Positions 16,841 through 27,828 of a stretch of DNA of 64,000 bases are shown in pieces. The stretch's first letter is position 1; every line of letters begins with the position of its first letter. Source of the stretch: Grimontia indica. Lineage in GTDB: Bacteria; Pseudomonadota; Gammaproteobacteria; Enterobacterales; Vibrionaceae. Both the position numbers and the translations under genes were made by a program. Location of the stretch: contig NZ_ANFM02000032.1 in assembly GCF_000333895.2 (NCBI RefSeq), forward strand, positions 1 to 64,000, read 5' to 3'. Under the pieces are notes generated by a model. It searched no databases. It was not told where the DNA came from and was given only the letters and a program-made list of their open reading frames with translations.

Positions 16841-17746
16841 TCATGAAGATGGCGGATGACTCAGATCGTAAGCGATACGGCTCAACTCCAACATGGAGTA
16901 GCGGTGTTCAACGAAGTCATACACATTGCCAGACATTGCAAGCTTATAAAGGGCCACTGCGGAATTAATATCACCCTGCGCCTGATAGCGCTTGGCAAGA
17001 TAGAAGTAACCTTCGCAGAGTCGCTCTGCAAGCTGAGCATTATCCGTACTGGTGTTCATCACCTCACGGAAGAAAGCTTCTTCACTGATATCGTTCAGGT
17101 ACATTCTTGCCAGTAACCATCCCCAATCAAGCTTGTCTGAGCGGTCATAGCGGGCTCTCAGCCCCTGCTGGGCTTTTTCCGGGCCATCTTTTTCGAGCTC
17201 AGCAAGATACAACCACAGTGCGCGGTAAGCGTCATTCTCGTTATCGTTGTAGTGCTTGAGTAGATCGCGGACAGCCAGTTCGTAACGGCCGCCGTAATAC
17301 AAAGCAATACCGCGGTTTCGCTCGGCAAACTGGTGCTGCTCGTTCAGTTCAAGGCTGGAGTCGAAAGCTTCATAGGCGGCGTCATACATACCACTCTGGG
17401 TAAAATAGACACCCAGAATGTTAAACACATCTGGCTGAGCAGGGTTATAGGAAAGTGAACGGTTAAAATCCAGACGCGCCAGATCGCGAAGACCCAGACT
17501 ATCATTAATCAGGCCACGCTCGTAGAAAAGCTGCGCCCTGTCTTTTTCGGTTAAGTCATCACGCAGTAAAATTTGGTCGATACGCGCCAGCTGCACTTCC
17601 TGCTGCGTGGTTGGCTGCAGTGGCACCGCCATTGGCAGCATGTGCCAAGGCTGGTTGCTGTTCACTGAATTGCCCGAGGTCACACAGCCTGACAGCAGCA
17701 GTGCAGAGCCTAGAACCGTCAGTGGCAGCCAGTTAAGTTTTCGCAT
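16841..17746 (-). CDS. nlpI: Lipoprotein NlpI, TPR adaptor of peptidoglycan hydrolases
   Basis: A 301-residue outer-membrane lipoprotein with lipobox LLSGC (lipidated C21). Tetratricopeptide-like helices run from about residue 60, with AQLFYERGLINDSLGLRDLA and PDVFNILGVYFTQSGMYDAA as clear TPR units. In E. coli NlpI scaffolds MepS degradation by Prc and other hydrolases. The ATG follows GGAGAG; a longer in-frame start would spoil the signal peptide. It lies downstream of pnp, as in E. coli, but behind a terminator. Confidence 0.93.
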   Translation of the reverse strand: MRKLNWLPLTVLGSALLLSGCVTSGNSVNSNQPWHMLPMAVPLQPTTQQEVQLARIDQILLRDDLTEKDRAQLFYERGLINDSLGLRDLARLDFNRSLSYNPAQPDVFNILGVYFTQSGMYDAAYEAFDSSLELNEQHQFAERNRGIALYYGGRYELAVRDLLKHYNDNENDAYRALWLYLAELEKDGPEKAQQGLRARYDRSDKLDWGWLLARMYLNDISEEAFFREVMNTSTDNAQLAERLCEGYFYLAKRYQAQGDINSAVALYKLAMSGNVYDFVEHRYSMLELSRIAYDLSHPPSS

Positions 17747-17763
17747 TAGCGCTTCTCTCCTGA

Positions 17764-17791
17764 AAAACAAAAAGGGGGCATTGCCCCCTTT
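17764..17791 (-). terminator. Terminator after pnp
   Basis: The 9-bp stem AAAGGGGGC/GCCCCCTTT (17771-17791) is followed on the minus strand by a T-run. It lies between pnp and nlpI. Confidence 0.85.
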
Positions 17792-17824
17792 GTTATACCG
17801 TGTTTCACGCTAAAGCGTAAACCG

Positions 17825-19954
17825 TTATGCGTCAGCTTCTGGCTGTGCGTCAGTTTCTGAAGCTTCCGGCGCTTGCTCTACCGCTTCTTTCATTGACAGA
17901 CGGATACGACCCTGACGGTCGATTTCCAGAACCTTAACCTGTACTTCCTGACCCATTTCAACGTAGTCAGACACTTTCTCGATGCGCTTATCAGCCACTT
18001 GAGAAATGTGTACCAGGCCTTCTTTGGTGCCGATAACAGACACGAAGCAACCGAAGTCTACGATACGGGTAACTTTACCAGTGTAGATACGACCTACTTC
18101 CACTTCTGCAGTCAGCGCTTCGATGCGCGCGATAGCCGCTTTCGCTTTCTCGCCGTCGGTTGCTGCGATCTTCACAGTACCGTCGTCTTCGATTTCGATG
18201 GTGGTTTCAGTTTCTTCAGTCAGCGCACGGATAACCGCACCGCCTTTACCGATAACATCTTTGATCTTCTCTGGGTTGATCTTGATGGTATGGATACGTG
18301 GTGCGAACTCAGAGATATCGTCACGTGCAGAAGAGATAGCCTGATCCATCACGCTCAGGATGTGCAGACGCGCACCTTTTGCTTGGTTCAGAGCGATCTG
18401 CATGATCTCTTTGGTGATACCTTCGATCTTGATGTCCATCTGCAGCGCAGTCACACCGTCGTCAGTACCCGCTACTTTGAAGTCCATGTCACCCAGGTGG
18501 TCTTCGTCACCCAGGATGTCAGACAGAACAACAAAATCTTCGCCTTCTTTCACAAGACCCATCGCGATACCCGCAACAGATTTCTTGATTGGCACACCTG
18601 CGTCCATCAGCGCCAGCGATGAACCACAAACAGAAGCCATTGAAGAAGAACCGTTAGATTCAGTGATTTCAGATACTACGCGAACCGTATATGGGAATTC
18701 TTCCTGAGATGGCATCACTGACTGGATACCACGCTTCGCCAGTTTACCGTGGCCGATTTCACGACGCTTAGGAGAGCCAACAAAGCCGGTCTCACCTACA
18801 CAGTATGGAGGGAAGTTGTAGTGGAACAGGAAGTTATCCGTTGTTTCACCAGTGATTGAGTCGATGATTTGCGCATCACGCTGAGTACCCAGAGTTGCCG
18901 TTACCAGCGCCTGAGTTTCACCACGGGTGAACAGTGAAGAACCGTGGGTACGTGGCAGAACGCCAGTACGAACGTCCAGTGCACGAACCATGTCTTTCTC
19001 ACGGCCGTCGATACGTGGTTCGCCAGCAATGATACGGCTACGTACTACGTTCTTCTCAAGGCTGTACAGCATGCCTTGGATTTCACGTGCGTCCAGCGTC
19101 TCGTCTTGCTCAAGCAGTTGCTCTTTCACGCTTGACTTGATTTCGCCAACACGGTCGTAACGCGCCATTTTCTCAGTGATTTGGTACGCTTCGGTGAATC
19201 GTGCCTCAGCCAGTTCAGCAACACGCGCTTTCAGCTCAGTGTTTACTTCTGGTGCAGTCCAATCCCAAGCTGGAGTAGCAACTTCTGCTGCGAACTCGTT
19301 GATAGCCTGAATAACCACTTGCTGTTGATCGTGACCGAACACAACCGCTTGCAGCATTTGCTCTTCAGACAGACGGTCAGCTTCTGATTCAACCATCAGA
19401 ACTGCGCCTTCAGTACCAGCAACAACCAGATCCAGACGGCTATTCTCAAGCTCAGTGTTGCTTGGGTTCAGTACCAACTCATCGTTGATGAAACCAACGC
19501 GTGCAGCACCGATTGGGCCGTTGAATGGGATGCCAGAAATCGCCAGCGCCGCAGAAGTACCAATCATGGTCACGATGTCTGGGCTAACGTTCGGGTTTAC
19601 AGAAACCACAGTCGCGATAACCTGCACTTCGTTTTTGAAGTTGTCAGGGAACAGCGGACGGATTGGACGGTCGATCAGACGCGCAGTCAGGGTCTCACCT
19701 TCAGAAGGACGACCTTCACGCTTGAAGAAACCACCTGGGATTTTACCTGCCGCGTAAGTACGCTCTTGATAGTTCACAGTCAGAGGGAAGAAGTCTTGAC
19801 CTTCAACCGCTTCTTTTTTACCAACAACAGAAACGAATACCGAAGTATCGTCCATGCTAACCATAACTGCAGCAGTCGCCTGGCGAGCCATTACGCCAGT
19901 TTCCAAAGTCACGGTGTGGTTACCGTACTGGAACGTTTTTACGATTGGATTCAC
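17825..19954 (-). CDS. pnp: Polynucleotide phosphorylase
   Basis: A 709-residue 3'-5' exoribonuclease of the RNA degradosome. Two RNase PH cores are visible ([20 protein letters not shown] in the first; [20 protein letters not shown] starting the second). A KH domain ([20 protein letters not shown]) and a C-terminal S1 domain ([20 protein letters not shown]) follow. The tail is Glu/Ala-rich. The long 5' leader holds a hairpin where E. coli pnp has its RNase III autoregulation site. Confidence 0.97.
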   Translation of the reverse strand: MNPIVKTFQYGNHTVTLETGVMARQATAAVMVSMDDTSVFVSVVGKKEAVEGQDFFPLTVNYQERTYAAGKIPGGFFKREGRPSEGETLTARLIDRPIRPLFPDNFKNEVQVIATVVSVNPNVSPDIVTMIGTSAALAISGIPFNGPIGAARVGFINDELVLNPSNTELENSRLDLVVAGTEGAVLMVESEADRLSEEQMLQAVVFGHDQQQVVIQAINEFAAEVATPAWDWTAPEVNTELKARVAELAEARFTEAYQITEKMARYDRVGEIKSSVKEQLLEQDETLDAREIQGMLYSLEKNVVRSRIIAGEPRIDGREKDMVRALDVRTGVLPRTHGSSLFTRGETQALVTATLGTQRDAQIIDSITGETTDNFLFHYNFPPYCVGETGFVGSPKRREIGHGKLAKRGIQSVMPSQEEFPYTVRVVSEITESNGSSSMASVCGSSLALMDAGVPIKKSVAGIAMGLVKEGEDFVVLSDILGDEDHLGDMDFKVAGTDDGVTALQMDIKIEGITKEIMQIALNQAKGARLHILSVMDQAISSARDDISEFAPRIHTIKINPEKIKDVIGKGGAVIRALTEETETTIEIEDDGTVKIAATDGEKAKAAIARIEALTAEVEVGRIYTGKVTRIVDFGCFVSVIGTKEGLVHISQVADKRIEKVSDYVEMGQEVQVKVLEIDRQGRIRLSMKEAVEQAPEASETDAQPEADA

Positions 19955-20018
19955 GAGAGATTCCTTGTAGTTGTGCGCGAATACGCGCGGTTTTACTTTT
20001 CTTTCAAAGGTCTCACCA

Positions 20019-20076
20019 ATCGCGACTAATGAGAAAGTTTTCGCCTTGGCTGGAAAGCTCTCTCAATAGTCGCGAC
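20019..20076 (-). promoter_or_regulatory. pnp leader hairpin, probable RNase III autoregulation site
   Basis: Two roughly 19-nt arms (20019-20037 and 20058-20076) pair with two or three mismatches around a 20-nt loop. They lie 65-122 nt upstream of the pnp start codon. In E. coli, RNase III cuts a hairpin about 80 nt upstream of pnp, and PNPase then represses its own message. Position and shape match; the function is by analogy. Confidence 0.7.
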
Positions 20077-20121
20077 CTGATGGTCGACTTCGTTGACTGT
20101 GAGTCCGATGAAAGCGCCAAC

Positions 20122-20127
20122 ATTATA
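20122..20127 (-). promoter_or_regulatory. Candidate pnp -10 element
   Basis: A perfect TATAAT on the minus strand, between the rpsO terminator and the pnp leader hairpin. The -35 region is poor. Transcription from here would give a leader of about 160 nt containing the hairpin. Confidence 0.45.
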
Positions 20128-20292
20128 CACGGCTACACGATGAACGGTAACGTGAGACCGTAAGTTTCGTGCGTAAATGCCACAAAAATCTACGGATGTT
20201 GAAGGTTTATCCGCAATCGCCCTTTTAGGCATTGTGAGGAAAGCGCACCGAAGGCTAAGCCTAGTCGAAGGGAGGAGGTTTCGGGGAGCAAA

Positions 20293-20323
20293 AACGAGAA
20301 AAGGAGCCACAAGGGCTCCTTTT
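20293..20323 (-). terminator. rpsO terminator
   Basis: The stem AAAAGGAGCC/GGCTCCTTTT (20299-20323, loop ACAAG) lies 31 nt after the rpsO stop. E. coli has a well-known terminator at this point between rpsO and pnp. Confidence 0.85.
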
Positions 20324-20354
20324 CGGAATGCGATACTTAAAAGCCAGAGGCTTA

Positions 20355-20624
20355 TTAGCGGCGCAGACCCAGACGCTTGATCAGCTCCAGGTAACGGTCA
20401 GCATCTTTACCTTTCAGGTAGTCAAGAAGCTTACGACGGCGAGAAACCATGCGCAGCAGACCGCGACGGCTGTGGTGGTCACCTTTGTGCTCAGCGAAGT
20501 GGCCTTGCAGGTGGTTGATAGAAGCAGTCAGCAGAGCTACTTGTACTTCTGGAGAACCAGTGTCGTTTGCGCCTTGCGCGTATTCAGCAACGATTGCTGC
20601 TTTAGTTTCTGCATTCAGAGACAT
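20355..20624 (-). CDS. rpsO: 30S ribosomal protein S15
   Basis: An 89-residue primary 16S rRNA-binding protein. Diagnostic motifs are [19 protein letters not shown], then [15 protein letters not shown] and RRKLLDYLK. Length is standard. It has its own promoter downstream of truB and a terminator before pnp, as in E. coli. The AGGAAAAG before the ATG is the ribosome-binding site; E. coli S15 represses its own translation through the leader. Confidence 0.97.
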   Translation of the reverse strand: MSLNAETKAAIVAEYAQGANDTGSPEVQVALLTASINHLQGHFAEHKGDHHSRRGLLRMVSRRRKLLDYLKGKDADRYLELIKRLGLRR

Positions 20625-20698
20625 AGTCTTTTCCTAAATGTAAAAGGTTTTAATTTGTGTCAGCCAATCTCTGATTCAGCCGACACCCGAGGCGGCGA

Positions 20699-20727
20699 AT
20701 TCTACAGCGATTCCCAACATAAGGCAA
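20699..20727 (-). promoter_or_regulatory. rpsO sigma-70 promoter
   Basis: On the minus strand TTGCCT (20722-20727), a 17-nt spacer and TAGAAT (20699-20704) form a good promoter about 75 nt upstream of the rpsO start. Confidence 0.65.
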
Positions 20728-20755
20728 CCGCTGCAGGCTTCATCACGCCATAAAT

Positions 20756-21706
20756 TTATGCGTCGTGCGTGCGTACTAAACGGCGCGGCTTCAACATGCC
20801 TTCAGCATCGATTTCACCGACACCGATAAAGGTATTGTCTTCACCCATGGTCACACGGACAACTTCGCCTTCTGCTGGCGCATTGGGGATTTGAACCGCC
20901 TGACCTTGCAGTGCATAACTCGCCACTACAGGCAGCAGGTTCACTTCACGCAAATCCTGTACAGCAGTATCCAGTGGCAGAAGCAGCGGGTCCAGCAACT
21001 CACGCGGCTGAATGTCTTGCTCACGGGCTTGTTCAAGCAGCGCTTCCAGTTGCTCAAGCGTCACCATTTTCTCGTATGGATAGCCTGAAACGCCGGTACG
21101 GCGCAGCATAGTCACGTGTGCACCACAGCCCAGCATCTCGCCCAGATCGTCAACGATAGTGCGGATGTAAGTGCCTTTCGAGCAATGGACTTCCATCTCG
21201 ACTTCCTGGCCTTCAAAGCGCAGCAGCGAGATTTCGTACACAGTGATCTTACGGGCTTCACGCGGTACTTCAATGCCTTTGCGGGCGTATTCGTATAGCG
21301 GCTTACCTTCGTACTTCAATGCCGAAAACATAGAAGGAACCTGCATGGTTTCACCGCGGAACGACGCAATGCTTCGCTCCAGATCACCCATGTTCACTTT
21401 CACTTCACGGGTTTCAACCACTTCACCGTCAGAGTCTGAGGTGTTCGTGCGCTCGCCAAGCTTGGCAATCACACGGTAGCGTTTGTCAGAATCGAGAAGG
21501 AACTGTGAAAACTTGGTCGCTTCACCGAAGCAAATTGGCAGCATACCGGTTGCCAGTGGATCCAACGCACCGGTATGGCCTGCTTTTTCAGCGAAGTAGA
21601 TGTTTTTTACTTTCTGTAGTGCGGAGTTCGATGTAATGCCTGTCGGCTTATCCAGCAGGATAATGCCGTCGACAGGGCGTCCGCGACGACGAGGACGGCG
21701 ACCCAT
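20756..21706 (-). CDS. truB: tRNA pseudouridine-55 synthase
   Basis: A 316-residue enzyme making pseudouridine-55 in the T-loop of tRNAs. The catalytic aspartate is D49 in [11 protein letters not shown], one residue off the E. coli D48. [20 protein letters not shown] and [16 protein letters not shown] are further family motifs; a C-terminal PUA-like part follows. Start and rbfA stop overlap by one base, so translation is probably coupled. Confidence 0.96.
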   Translation of the reverse strand: MGRRPRRRGRPVDGIILLDKPTGITSNSALQKVKNIYFAEKAGHTGALDPLATGMLPICFGEATKFSQFLLDSDKRYRVIAKLGERTNTSDSDGEVVETREVKVNMGDLERSIASFRGETMQVPSMFSALKYEGKPLYEYARKGIEVPREARKITVYEISLLRFEGQEVEMEVHCSKGTYIRTIVDDLGEMLGCGAHVTMLRRTGVSGYPYEKMVTLEQLEALLEQAREQDIQPRELLDPLLLPLDTAVQDLREVNLLPVVASYALQGQAVQIPNAPAEGEVVRVTMGEDNTFIGVGEIDAEGMLKPRRLVRTHDA

Positions 21707-22098
21707 TACTCTTCTTCTCCGTTTTCATCCACACGGCGCTCTTCGTCTGATTTCACGGCTTGAGAAACCAGGTTGGAGATACGCATACCTTCTGTCAGTG
21801 ATTCATCAAAGAAGAAAGTAATTTCAGGAGTGACACGCAGACGAATCGCTTTGCCCAGCAGGCTTCGGATGTAGCCAGTCGCTTCTTGAAGCGCTTCCAG
21901 ACCACCTTGTGGAGTTTGCTCACCCATAGTCAGGAAAGTCACGAATACTTTTGCGTAAGCCAGATCGCGGGAAACTTCTACGCCGGAAACCGTGACCATA
22001 CCAATGCGTGGGTCTTTAATTTCGCGTTGCAGGATCAGGGCAATTTCTTTTTGCAGCTGCTGCGACACGCGTTGAGTGCGGCTAAATTCTTTTGCCAT
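21706..22098 (-). CDS. rbfA: 30S ribosome-binding factor A
   Basis: A 130-residue KH-fold factor for late 16S maturation and cold adaptation. The family pattern is [20 protein letters not shown], then the signature [20 protein letters not shown]. The tail is acidic. It sits between infB and truB as in other gammaproteobacteria. Confidence 0.96.
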   Translation of the reverse strand: MAKEFSRTQRVSQQLQKEIALILQREIKDPRIGMVTVSGVEVSRDLAYAKVFVTFLTMGEQTPQGGLEALQEATGYIRSLLGKAIRLRVTPEITFFFDESLTEGMRISNLVSQAVKSDEERRVDENGEEE

Positions 22099-22119
22099 AA
22101 CGCTCTTCTCTCATAAGAA

Positions 22120-22151
22120 ATGGGGGGAAAGCGCTGAGCACTTCCCCCCAT
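22120..22151 (-). promoter_or_regulatory. Perfect hairpin between infB and rbfA
   Basis: Arms ATGGGGGGAA and TTCCCCCCAT (22120-22129, 22142-22151) pair perfectly over a 12-nt loop that can itself pair partly. Only a weak T-tract follows on the minus strand. It may be a processing or stability element, or a partial terminator setting the infB:rbfA ratio. Confidence 0.6.
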
Positions 22152-22183
22152 GGTGTTTATAAACAACCTGTTACAGTCGGTTA

Positions 22184-24883
22184 TTATTCGATAGTACGTT
22201 TTACTTCGACGATTTCGAATACTTCGATTTGGTCGCCTACACGTACATCGTTGTAGTTCTTAACGCCGATACCACACTCGTAACCTTTCGCCACTTCTTG
22301 TACGTCGTCTTTAAAGCGACGCAGTGACTCAAGCTCACCTTCGTAGATAACCACGTTATCGCGCAGTACGCGGATTGGGTTGTTACGCTTGATGGTACCT
22401 TCAGTAACCATACAGCCTGCAATTGCGCCCAGTTTCGGTGACTTAAACACGTCACGTACTTCTGCCAGACCCATGATTTCTTGTTTGAACTCAGGTGCCA
22501 GCATGCCGCTCATCGCTTGTTTCACTTCGTCGATCAGTGCGTAAATCACTGAGTAGTAACGAAGATCCAGGCTTTCAGTGTCGATAGTCTTACGTGCAGA
22601 TGCATCAGCACGTACGTTAAAGCCAACCAGAATCGCGTTCGATGCTGCTGCCAGTACTGCGTCAGTTTCAGTGATTGCGCCCACACCAGAGCCGACAATC
22701 TTCACTTTCACTTCGTCAGTAGACAGTTTCACCAGTGAATCAGCAATCGCTTCAACTGAACCTTGTACGTCTGCTTTCAGAACGATGTTCAGTTCAGACA
22801 CTTCACCTTCAGCCATGTTAGAGAACATGTTCTCCAGCTTCGCTTTCTGCTGGCGAGCCAGTTTCACGTCGCGGAACTTGCCTTGGCGGTACAGTGCAAC
22901 TTCACGTGCTTTACGCTCGTCACGTACAACAGTCGCTTCGTCACCTGCTTGAGGAACACCTGACAGACCCAGGATCTCCACAGGGATAGAAGGACCTGCT
23001 TCGTCAATCTCTTTACCGTTCTCGTCGCGCATCGCACGAACACGACCATATTCCAGGCCACACAGAACGATATCGCCACGCTTCAGCGTACCTTCCTGAA
23101 CCAGAACAGTTGCGACTGGACCACGGCCTTTATCCAGACGTGATTCAACAACCACACCACTCGCCATGCCATCACGTACTGCTTCAAGTTCCAGAACTTC
23201 TGATTGCAGCAGGATAGCTTCCAGCAGCGCATCAATGTTCAGACCTTGCTTCGCAGAAACGTGAACAAACATGTTCTCGCCGCCCCAGTCTTCCGGGATA
23301 ACGTTGTGCTGTGCCAGCTCATTCTTCACTTGATCTGGGTTAGCCGCCTCTTTATCGATCTTGTTCACTGCAACAATCAGAGGAACTTCAGCCGCTTTCG
23401 CGTGCTGGATTGCCTCGATAGTCTGTGGCATTACGCCATCGTCTGCAGCAACAACAAGAACAACGATGTCCGTTGCTTTCGCACCACGAGCACGCATAGA
23501 CGTAAACGCTGCGTGTCCAGGAGTATCCAGGAAGGTGATCATGCCATTGTCGGTTTCAACGTGGTATGCACCAATGTGTTGGGTAATACCACCCGCTTCG
23601 CCCGATGCAACGTGCGCTTTACGGATGTAGTCCAGCAGCGACGTCTTACCGTGGTCAACGTGACCCATGATAGTGACAACTGGCGCACGTGGCTCACGAA
23701 CCGCATCACCGTCACGATCTGACAGTACTGATTCTTCCAGCTCGTTTTCCTTGCGAAGAACAACCTTGTGGCCCATTTCTTCAGCTACCAGCTGAGCGGT
23801 TTCCTGATCGATAACCTGGTTGATGGTTGCCATTGCACCCATCTTCATCATAGCCTTGATCACTTCGGTCGCTTTCACTGCCATCTTGTTAGCCAGCTCA
23901 GCAACAGTAATAGTTTCGCCGATTTCTACATCACGGGTCACTTTCTGAGCAGGCTTCTGGAAACCGTGCTGCATTGAGGTTGGCTTAGCCATACGGCCTT
24001 TGATCTTGCCACCCTTGCCACCGCGTGGACGAGAAGATGAAGAGTCATCTTTCTCTTGTGCAGATTTTTTCTTTTTACGACGACGTGGTGCAGCTTCTTG
24101 ACGGCGATCTGCCTCATCTTCTGCTTCACGTGCATATTTCGACGTCGTGGTGTGGTGATCAGCTGTTTCCATTACTTCAACAGCAGCTGCGTCTTGTTGA
24201 CTCCAGCGCTCTTCGTTCAATTCTGCCATTTTGCGTGCCTCTTCTAGCTGGCGCTGACTTTCTTCTTCAGCTTTACGCTTGGCTTCCTCTTCCTGGCGAC
24301 GCTTGAGTTCATCAGCTTCTTTCTTTGCTTGCGCCTCAGCTGCTTCACGAGCTGCAGTTTCTTCCGCAGTTTCGTTCGAAGCTTTTGCTTTCTCAGCCGC
24401 AATACGTGCTTTTTCTTCTGCTTCGCGCTTGGCCTTCTCTTCAGCCTCACGTTTTGCTTTCTCTTCAGCTTCACGTTTCGCTGCTTCTTCAGCTTCACGA
24501 CGTGCCTTTTCCTCGGCTTCGCGTTGTGCTGCTTCTTCAGCTTCACGTTGTGCAGCTTCCTGAGCTACACGCTGTTCTTCCAGTTCACTGCGCTTCACGT
24601 AGGTGCGCTTTTTACGCACTTCTACCTGAACATCCTTACTCTTTCCGCCAGCACCTGAAACACTCAATGTGCTGCGTTTTTTGCGCTGTAACGTCAGTCG
24701 AGTTGGAGCGCTACCATCATCACCATGCTCACGCTTAAGGTGAGACAGTAAGGTTTGTTTCTCATCTTGGCTTACATTGTCGTCTGCCGATTTCTGAATG
24801 CCTGCATCTTGAAATTGCTTCAGCAAACGTTCTACCGGCGTGTCAATTTCGCTCGCCAGTGCTTTAACTGTAACCTCTGACAT
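22184..24883 (-). CDS. infB: Translation initiation factor IF-2
   Basis: An 899-residue GTPase that places initiator tRNA on the 30S subunit. An IF2N domain (residues 1-50) is followed by a long charged linker with six tandem octapeptides of type REAEEKAK (residues 113-160) and a basic region. A second IF2N-like domain precedes the G domain ([33 protein letters not shown]). The C-terminal domains that bind fMet-tRNA complete the protein. Possible internal starts as in E. coli IF2-beta were not resolved. It lies between nusA and rbfA in the classical operon. Confidence 0.97.
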   Translation of the reverse strand: MSEVTVKALASEIDTPVERLLKQFQDAGIQKSADDNVSQDEKQTLLSHLKREHGDDGSAPTRLTLQRKKRSTLSVSGAGGKSKDVQVEVRKKRTYVKRSELEEQRVAQEAAQREAEEAAQREAEEKARREAEEAAKREAEEKAKREAEEKAKREAEEKARIAAEKAKASNETAEETAAREAAEAQAKKEADELKRRQEEEAKRKAEEESQRQLEEARKMAELNEERWSQQDAAAVEVMETADHHTTTSKYAREAEDEADRRQEAAPRRRKKKKSAQEKDDSSSSRPRGGKGGKIKGRMAKPTSMQHGFQKPAQKVTRDVEIGETITVAELANKMAVKATEVIKAMMKMGAMATINQVIDQETAQLVAEEMGHKVVLRKENELEESVLSDRDGDAVREPRAPVVTIMGHVDHGKTSLLDYIRKAHVASGEAGGITQHIGAYHVETDNGMITFLDTPGHAAFTSMRARGAKATDIVVLVVAADDGVMPQTIEAIQHAKAAEVPLIVAVNKIDKEAANPDQVKNELAQHNVIPEDWGGENMFVHVSAKQGLNIDALLEAILLQSEVLELEAVRDGMASGVVVESRLDKGRGPVATVLVQEGTLKRGDIVLCGLEYGRVRAMRDENGKEIDEAGPSIPVEILGLSGVPQAGDEATVVRDERKAREVALYRQGKFRDVKLARQQKAKLENMFSNMAEGEVSELNIVLKADVQGSVEAIADSLVKLSTDEVKVKIVGSGVGAITETDAVLAAASNAILVGFNVRADASARKTIDTESLDLRYYSVIYALIDEVKQAMSGMLAPEFKQEIMGLAEVRDVFKSPKLGAIAGCMVTEGTIKRNNPIRVLRDNVVIYEGELESLRRFKDDVQEVAKGYECGIGVKNYNDVRVGDQIEVFEIVEVKRTIE
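24404..24547 (-). repeat. Six tandem 24-bp repeats within infB
   Basis: The repeats encode six consecutive octapeptides REAEE(A/K)A(K/Q/R), residues 113-160 of IF-2. They should form a highly charged single alpha-helix. The repeat number is likely to vary between strains through slippage. Confidence 0.85.
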
Positions 24884-24904
24884 TCTGCTCCTCCTTTGCT
24901 GCGC

Positions 24905-26392
24905 TTAAGCTTCGTCGCTGAACCAGCAAATATTGCGCGCAGCCATAATCAGCTCGCCCGCTTTAACTTCATCCATTCCCTCGATATCCAGAAGATCATC
25001 TGTGCCTTGGTCAGCCAGATCTTCCAGAGTGCAAACGCCTTTCGACGCCAGGCGGAACGCCATTTCACGCTCCAAACCTTCCAGACCAAGCAAGTCTTCT
25101 GCTGGCTCTGCACCATCAAGGATTTCTTCTTTTGCCAACGCAATAGTGGTCAGTGCTTCTTTCGCACGGTTACGCAATTCATCAACGGTGTCTTCATCCA
25201 GACCATTGATTTCCAGAAGCTCTGCTGCTGGTACGTAAGCCACTTCTTCCAGCGTCGTGAAGCCTTCTTCAACCAGCACTGCAGCGAAGTCTTCATCGAT
25301 GTCCAGATGTTTGCTGAACAGTTCGATAGACTGACCAGCTTCTTCCTGGTGTTTCTTCTGAAGATCTTCCACGGTCATTACGTTCAATTCCCAGCCTGTC
25401 AGCTGAGACGCCAAACGTACGTTTTGACCGTTACGGCCGATAGCCTGTGCCAGGTTGTCAGCTTCAACAGCGATATCCATCGTGTGGGTGTCTTCATCCA
25501 CGATGATGGAAGCAACGTCTGCTGGTGCCATTGCGTTGATAACGAATTGCGCTGGGTTGTCGTCCCACAGCACGATGTCGATACGCTCGCCGCCCAACTC
25601 ACCAGATACTGCTTGAACACGCGCACCACGCATACCCACACACGCACCTACTGGGTCGATACGCTTGTCGTTGGTTTTTACCGCGATTTTTGCACGAGAG
25701 CCCGGGTCACGAGCCGCGCCCATCACTTCGATCATCTCTTCGCCGATTTCTGGCACTTCAATGCGGAACAGTTCGATCAGCATTTCTGGCTTTGAACGGG
25801 TCATGAAAAGCTGGAAACCGCGCGCTTCTGGGCGTACAGCATACAGCAAACCACGAACGCGGTCGCCTGGGCGGAAGTTTTCACGTGGCAGTTGATCGTC
25901 ACGCTGGATTGCCGCTTCTGCGTTGTTACCCAGGTCAACGATAATCACATCGCGGTTTACTTTCTTAACGACACCGGTGATCAGCTCACCTTCGTTGTCC
26001 ATGAACTGCTCAACCACTTGTGCACGCTCTGCTTCACGTACTTTCTGCACGATCACTTGCTTAGCAGTTTGGGTCGTGATGCGGTCGAACGTCACTGATT
26101 CGATTTCGTCTTCAACAAAACCGCCCAGATCCAGTGTCTCATCTTCAAATTGTGCCGCTTCCAACGTAATTTCACGCGTTGGCAGCGCCACATCTTCTAC
26201 CACCAACCAGCGGCGGAAGGTGTCAAACTCACCAGTTTTACGATCGATAGCAACACGTACATCGATGTCAGCTTCGTATTTTTTCTTTGTAGCTGTAGCC
26301 AGCGCCGTTTCCAGTGCTTCAAAAATGCGCTCACGTGGAACTGCTTTTTCGTTGGATACCGCTTCTACGACAGCCAAGATTTCTTTGTTCAT
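24905..26392 (-). CDS. nusA: Transcription termination/antitermination factor NusA
   Basis: A 495-residue RNA polymerase-binding protein. The N-terminal domain ([19 protein letters not shown]), an S1 domain ([20 protein letters not shown]), two KH domains ([39 protein letters not shown]) and two C-terminal acidic repeats are visible. The AR2-type end ([20 protein letters not shown]) is complete. It is 22 nt before infB and follows rimP in the same operon. Confidence 0.97.
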   Translation of the reverse strand: MNKEILAVVEAVSNEKAVPRERIFEALETALATATKKKYEADIDVRVAIDRKTGEFDTFRRWLVVEDVALPTREITLEAAQFEDETLDLGGFVEDEIESVTFDRITTQTAKQVIVQKVREAERAQVVEQFMDNEGELITGVVKKVNRDVIIVDLGNNAEAAIQRDDQLPRENFRPGDRVRGLLYAVRPEARGFQLFMTRSKPEMLIELFRIEVPEIGEEMIEVMGAARDPGSRAKIAVKTNDKRIDPVGACVGMRGARVQAVSGELGGERIDIVLWDDNPAQFVINAMAPADVASIIVDEDTHTMDIAVEADNLAQAIGRNGQNVRLASQLTGWELNVMTVEDLQKKHQEEAGQSIELFSKHLDIDEDFAAVLVEEGFTTLEEVAYVPAAELLEINGLDEDTVDELRNRAKEALTTIALAKEEILDGAEPAEDLLGLEGLEREMAFRLASKGVCTLEDLADQGTDDLLDIEGMDEVKAGELIMAARNICWFSDEA

Positions 26393-26413
26393 GAACTAAT
26401 GCCTCATTTAACC

Positions 26414-26869
26414 TTAAAATGAAGGAACCAGGTTGGCCTTGGCGATATTGCTCAGGGCGAACGCTTCTTCGTTGCCATCGACCTTGATGGTGACGGTTTC
26501 GCCTTCGACAGAAAGAATTTCACCTTTCCACTTGCGGCGGTTCTGCATGGCCATCTTCAGCACAATGTTCACTTCATGGCCAACAAAGCGCTGATAATGT
26601 TCTGCTTTAAACAGTGGTCGCTCCAAACCAGGAGACGACACTTCCAGGTTGTAAGCCACAGTAATTGGATCTTCGACGTCCATTACTGCGCTAACCTGGC
26701 GGCTAACTTCAGCACAGTCTTCAACTGTGATGCCGTTTTCGTGATCAATATAGATACGAAGGGTGGAGTGTTGTCCTGCACGAACAAACTCGAGCCCGAC
26801 CAGTTCGTAATCTAATGCCTCTACAGGCGCTTCAAGCAAGGCATGAAGCTGTTTCTCTAGTCCGGTCAT
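26414..26869 (-). CDS. rimP: Ribosome maturation factor RimP
   Basis: A 151-residue factor for 30S assembly. [20 protein letters not shown], the [13 protein letters not shown] motif and a C-terminal SH3-like part are typical. It is the first protein gene of the nusA-infB operon and starts just downstream of a terminator-like hairpin, so read-through from metY or attenuation is likely. Confidence 0.95.
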   Translation of the reverse strand: MTGLEKQLHALLEAPVEALDYELVGLEFVRAGQHSTLRIYIDHENGITVEDCAEVSRQVSAVMDVEDPITVAYNLEVSSPGLERPLFKAEHYQRFVGHEVNIVLKMAMQNRRKWKGEILSVEGETVTIKVDGNEEAFALSNIAKANLVPSF

Positions 26870-26883
26870 ACAAACCCCAGAAA

Positions 26884-26905
26884 TAAAAAAAGGGCCTAAA
26901 AGCCC
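26884..26905 (-). terminator. Short attenuator-like hairpin abutting rimP
   Basis: The minus strand reads GGGC-TTTTAG-GCCC followed by seven Ts, ending about 15 nt before the rimP ATG. The stem is only 4 bp, so it is weak. It could act as an attenuator or a partial terminator. Confidence 0.45.
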
Positions 26906-26934
26906 AGTTATCCATCCGAATGGTCATCTTCAGA

Positions 26935-26962
26935 TAACAAAAAACCCCGAATGTCGGGGTTT
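26935..26962 (-). terminator. Terminator after tRNA-fMet
   Basis: The stem ACCCCGA/TCGGGGT with loop CAT on the minus strand is followed by TTTTTTGTT. It lies 77 nt beyond the 3' end of the initiator tRNA. Confidence 0.75.
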
Positions 26963-27038
26963 AATGTAACTGGACCCTGATGTCATGATTTCTCATGACC
27001 AGTGACTGTTTTGGTCTCTATAAACAATCACCTCAAAG

Positions 27039-27115
<77 letters not shown>

Positions 27116-27189
27116 TCCGAACGGCGCACATTATATCGTCGCCTCATGCACTAATTCAAGTGCGATGGCCTTATTCAGGACTTTTAAAT

Positions 27190-27276
27190 TGGTGCTGAGA
27201 GCGGGACTTGAACCCGCACGCCTGTTAAGGCACTGCCCCCTCAAGACAGCGTGTCTACCAATTCCACCACCTCAGC
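27190..27276 (-). tRNA. leuU: tRNA-Leu (GAG)
   Basis: An 87-nt class II tRNA with a long variable arm and encoded CCA. The anticodon loop TTGAGGG gives GAG, reading CUC and CUU codons. It lies between secG and metY, the same place as leuU in E. coli. Confidence 0.97.
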
Positions 27277-27284
27277 GAAAGGTA

Positions 27285-27617
27285 TTAGTTCGGGATGTCG
27301 CTGTTGTTACCAGCAGCTGGCACATCACCTGACTGGATCTGTTCCACTGGAACACTCAAGTCATCATATTCTCCGCCGGCGTTGGTCTGCTTTGCAGTCA
27401 GATTACCTAGCACTAGGCTGAGAATAAAAAATATCGTCGCGAAGATCGCGGTCATTCGGGTGAGGAAGTTTCCAGAGCCGCCAGAGCCAAACACAGTGTT
27501 TGATGCCCCAGCCCCAAATGAGGCTCCCATATCTGCGCCTTTACCTTGTTGAACCAGAACCAGGCCAATAACAGCAAGTGCGGCCAACAGATAAATCACA
27601 AGTAGAATTTCGTACAT
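27285..27617 (-). CDS. secG: Protein translocase subunit SecG
   Basis: A 110-residue inner-membrane SecYEG subunit with two hydrophobic helices, around the conserved VQQGKGADMGASFGAGAS loop, and a family-typical C-terminal SDIPN. ATG 27617 is chosen since AGGTGG lies 5 nt upstream and E. coli SecG also begins MYE. A GTG 9 nt further out is less likely. It is 9 nt from tRNA-Leu, so co-transcription with the tRNAs is likely. Confidence 0.94.
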   Translation of the reverse strand: MYEILLVIYLLAALAVIGLVLVQQGKGADMGASFGAGASNTVFGSGGSGNFLTRMTAIFATIFFILSLVLGNLTAKQTNAGGEYDDLSVPVEQIQSGDVPAAGNNSDIPN

Positions 27618-27828
27618 GGGTTCCACCTATGTTCCAAATTGTTGAGCCAGATGACCATTTCAAGTTCACCAGCGCAACTCCCATCATTGGGAGCGGGAGA
27701 ATACTAACGAATGCCAGCAGGTGAAACAAGTGAAAAATGCAAAAAAACAGCACTTTTCATTTCGTTTGCACATCTTGTAACCAACCGGACACTCCCGCTC
27801 CATTACAATCCTTGTAAGGACTTTGAAA

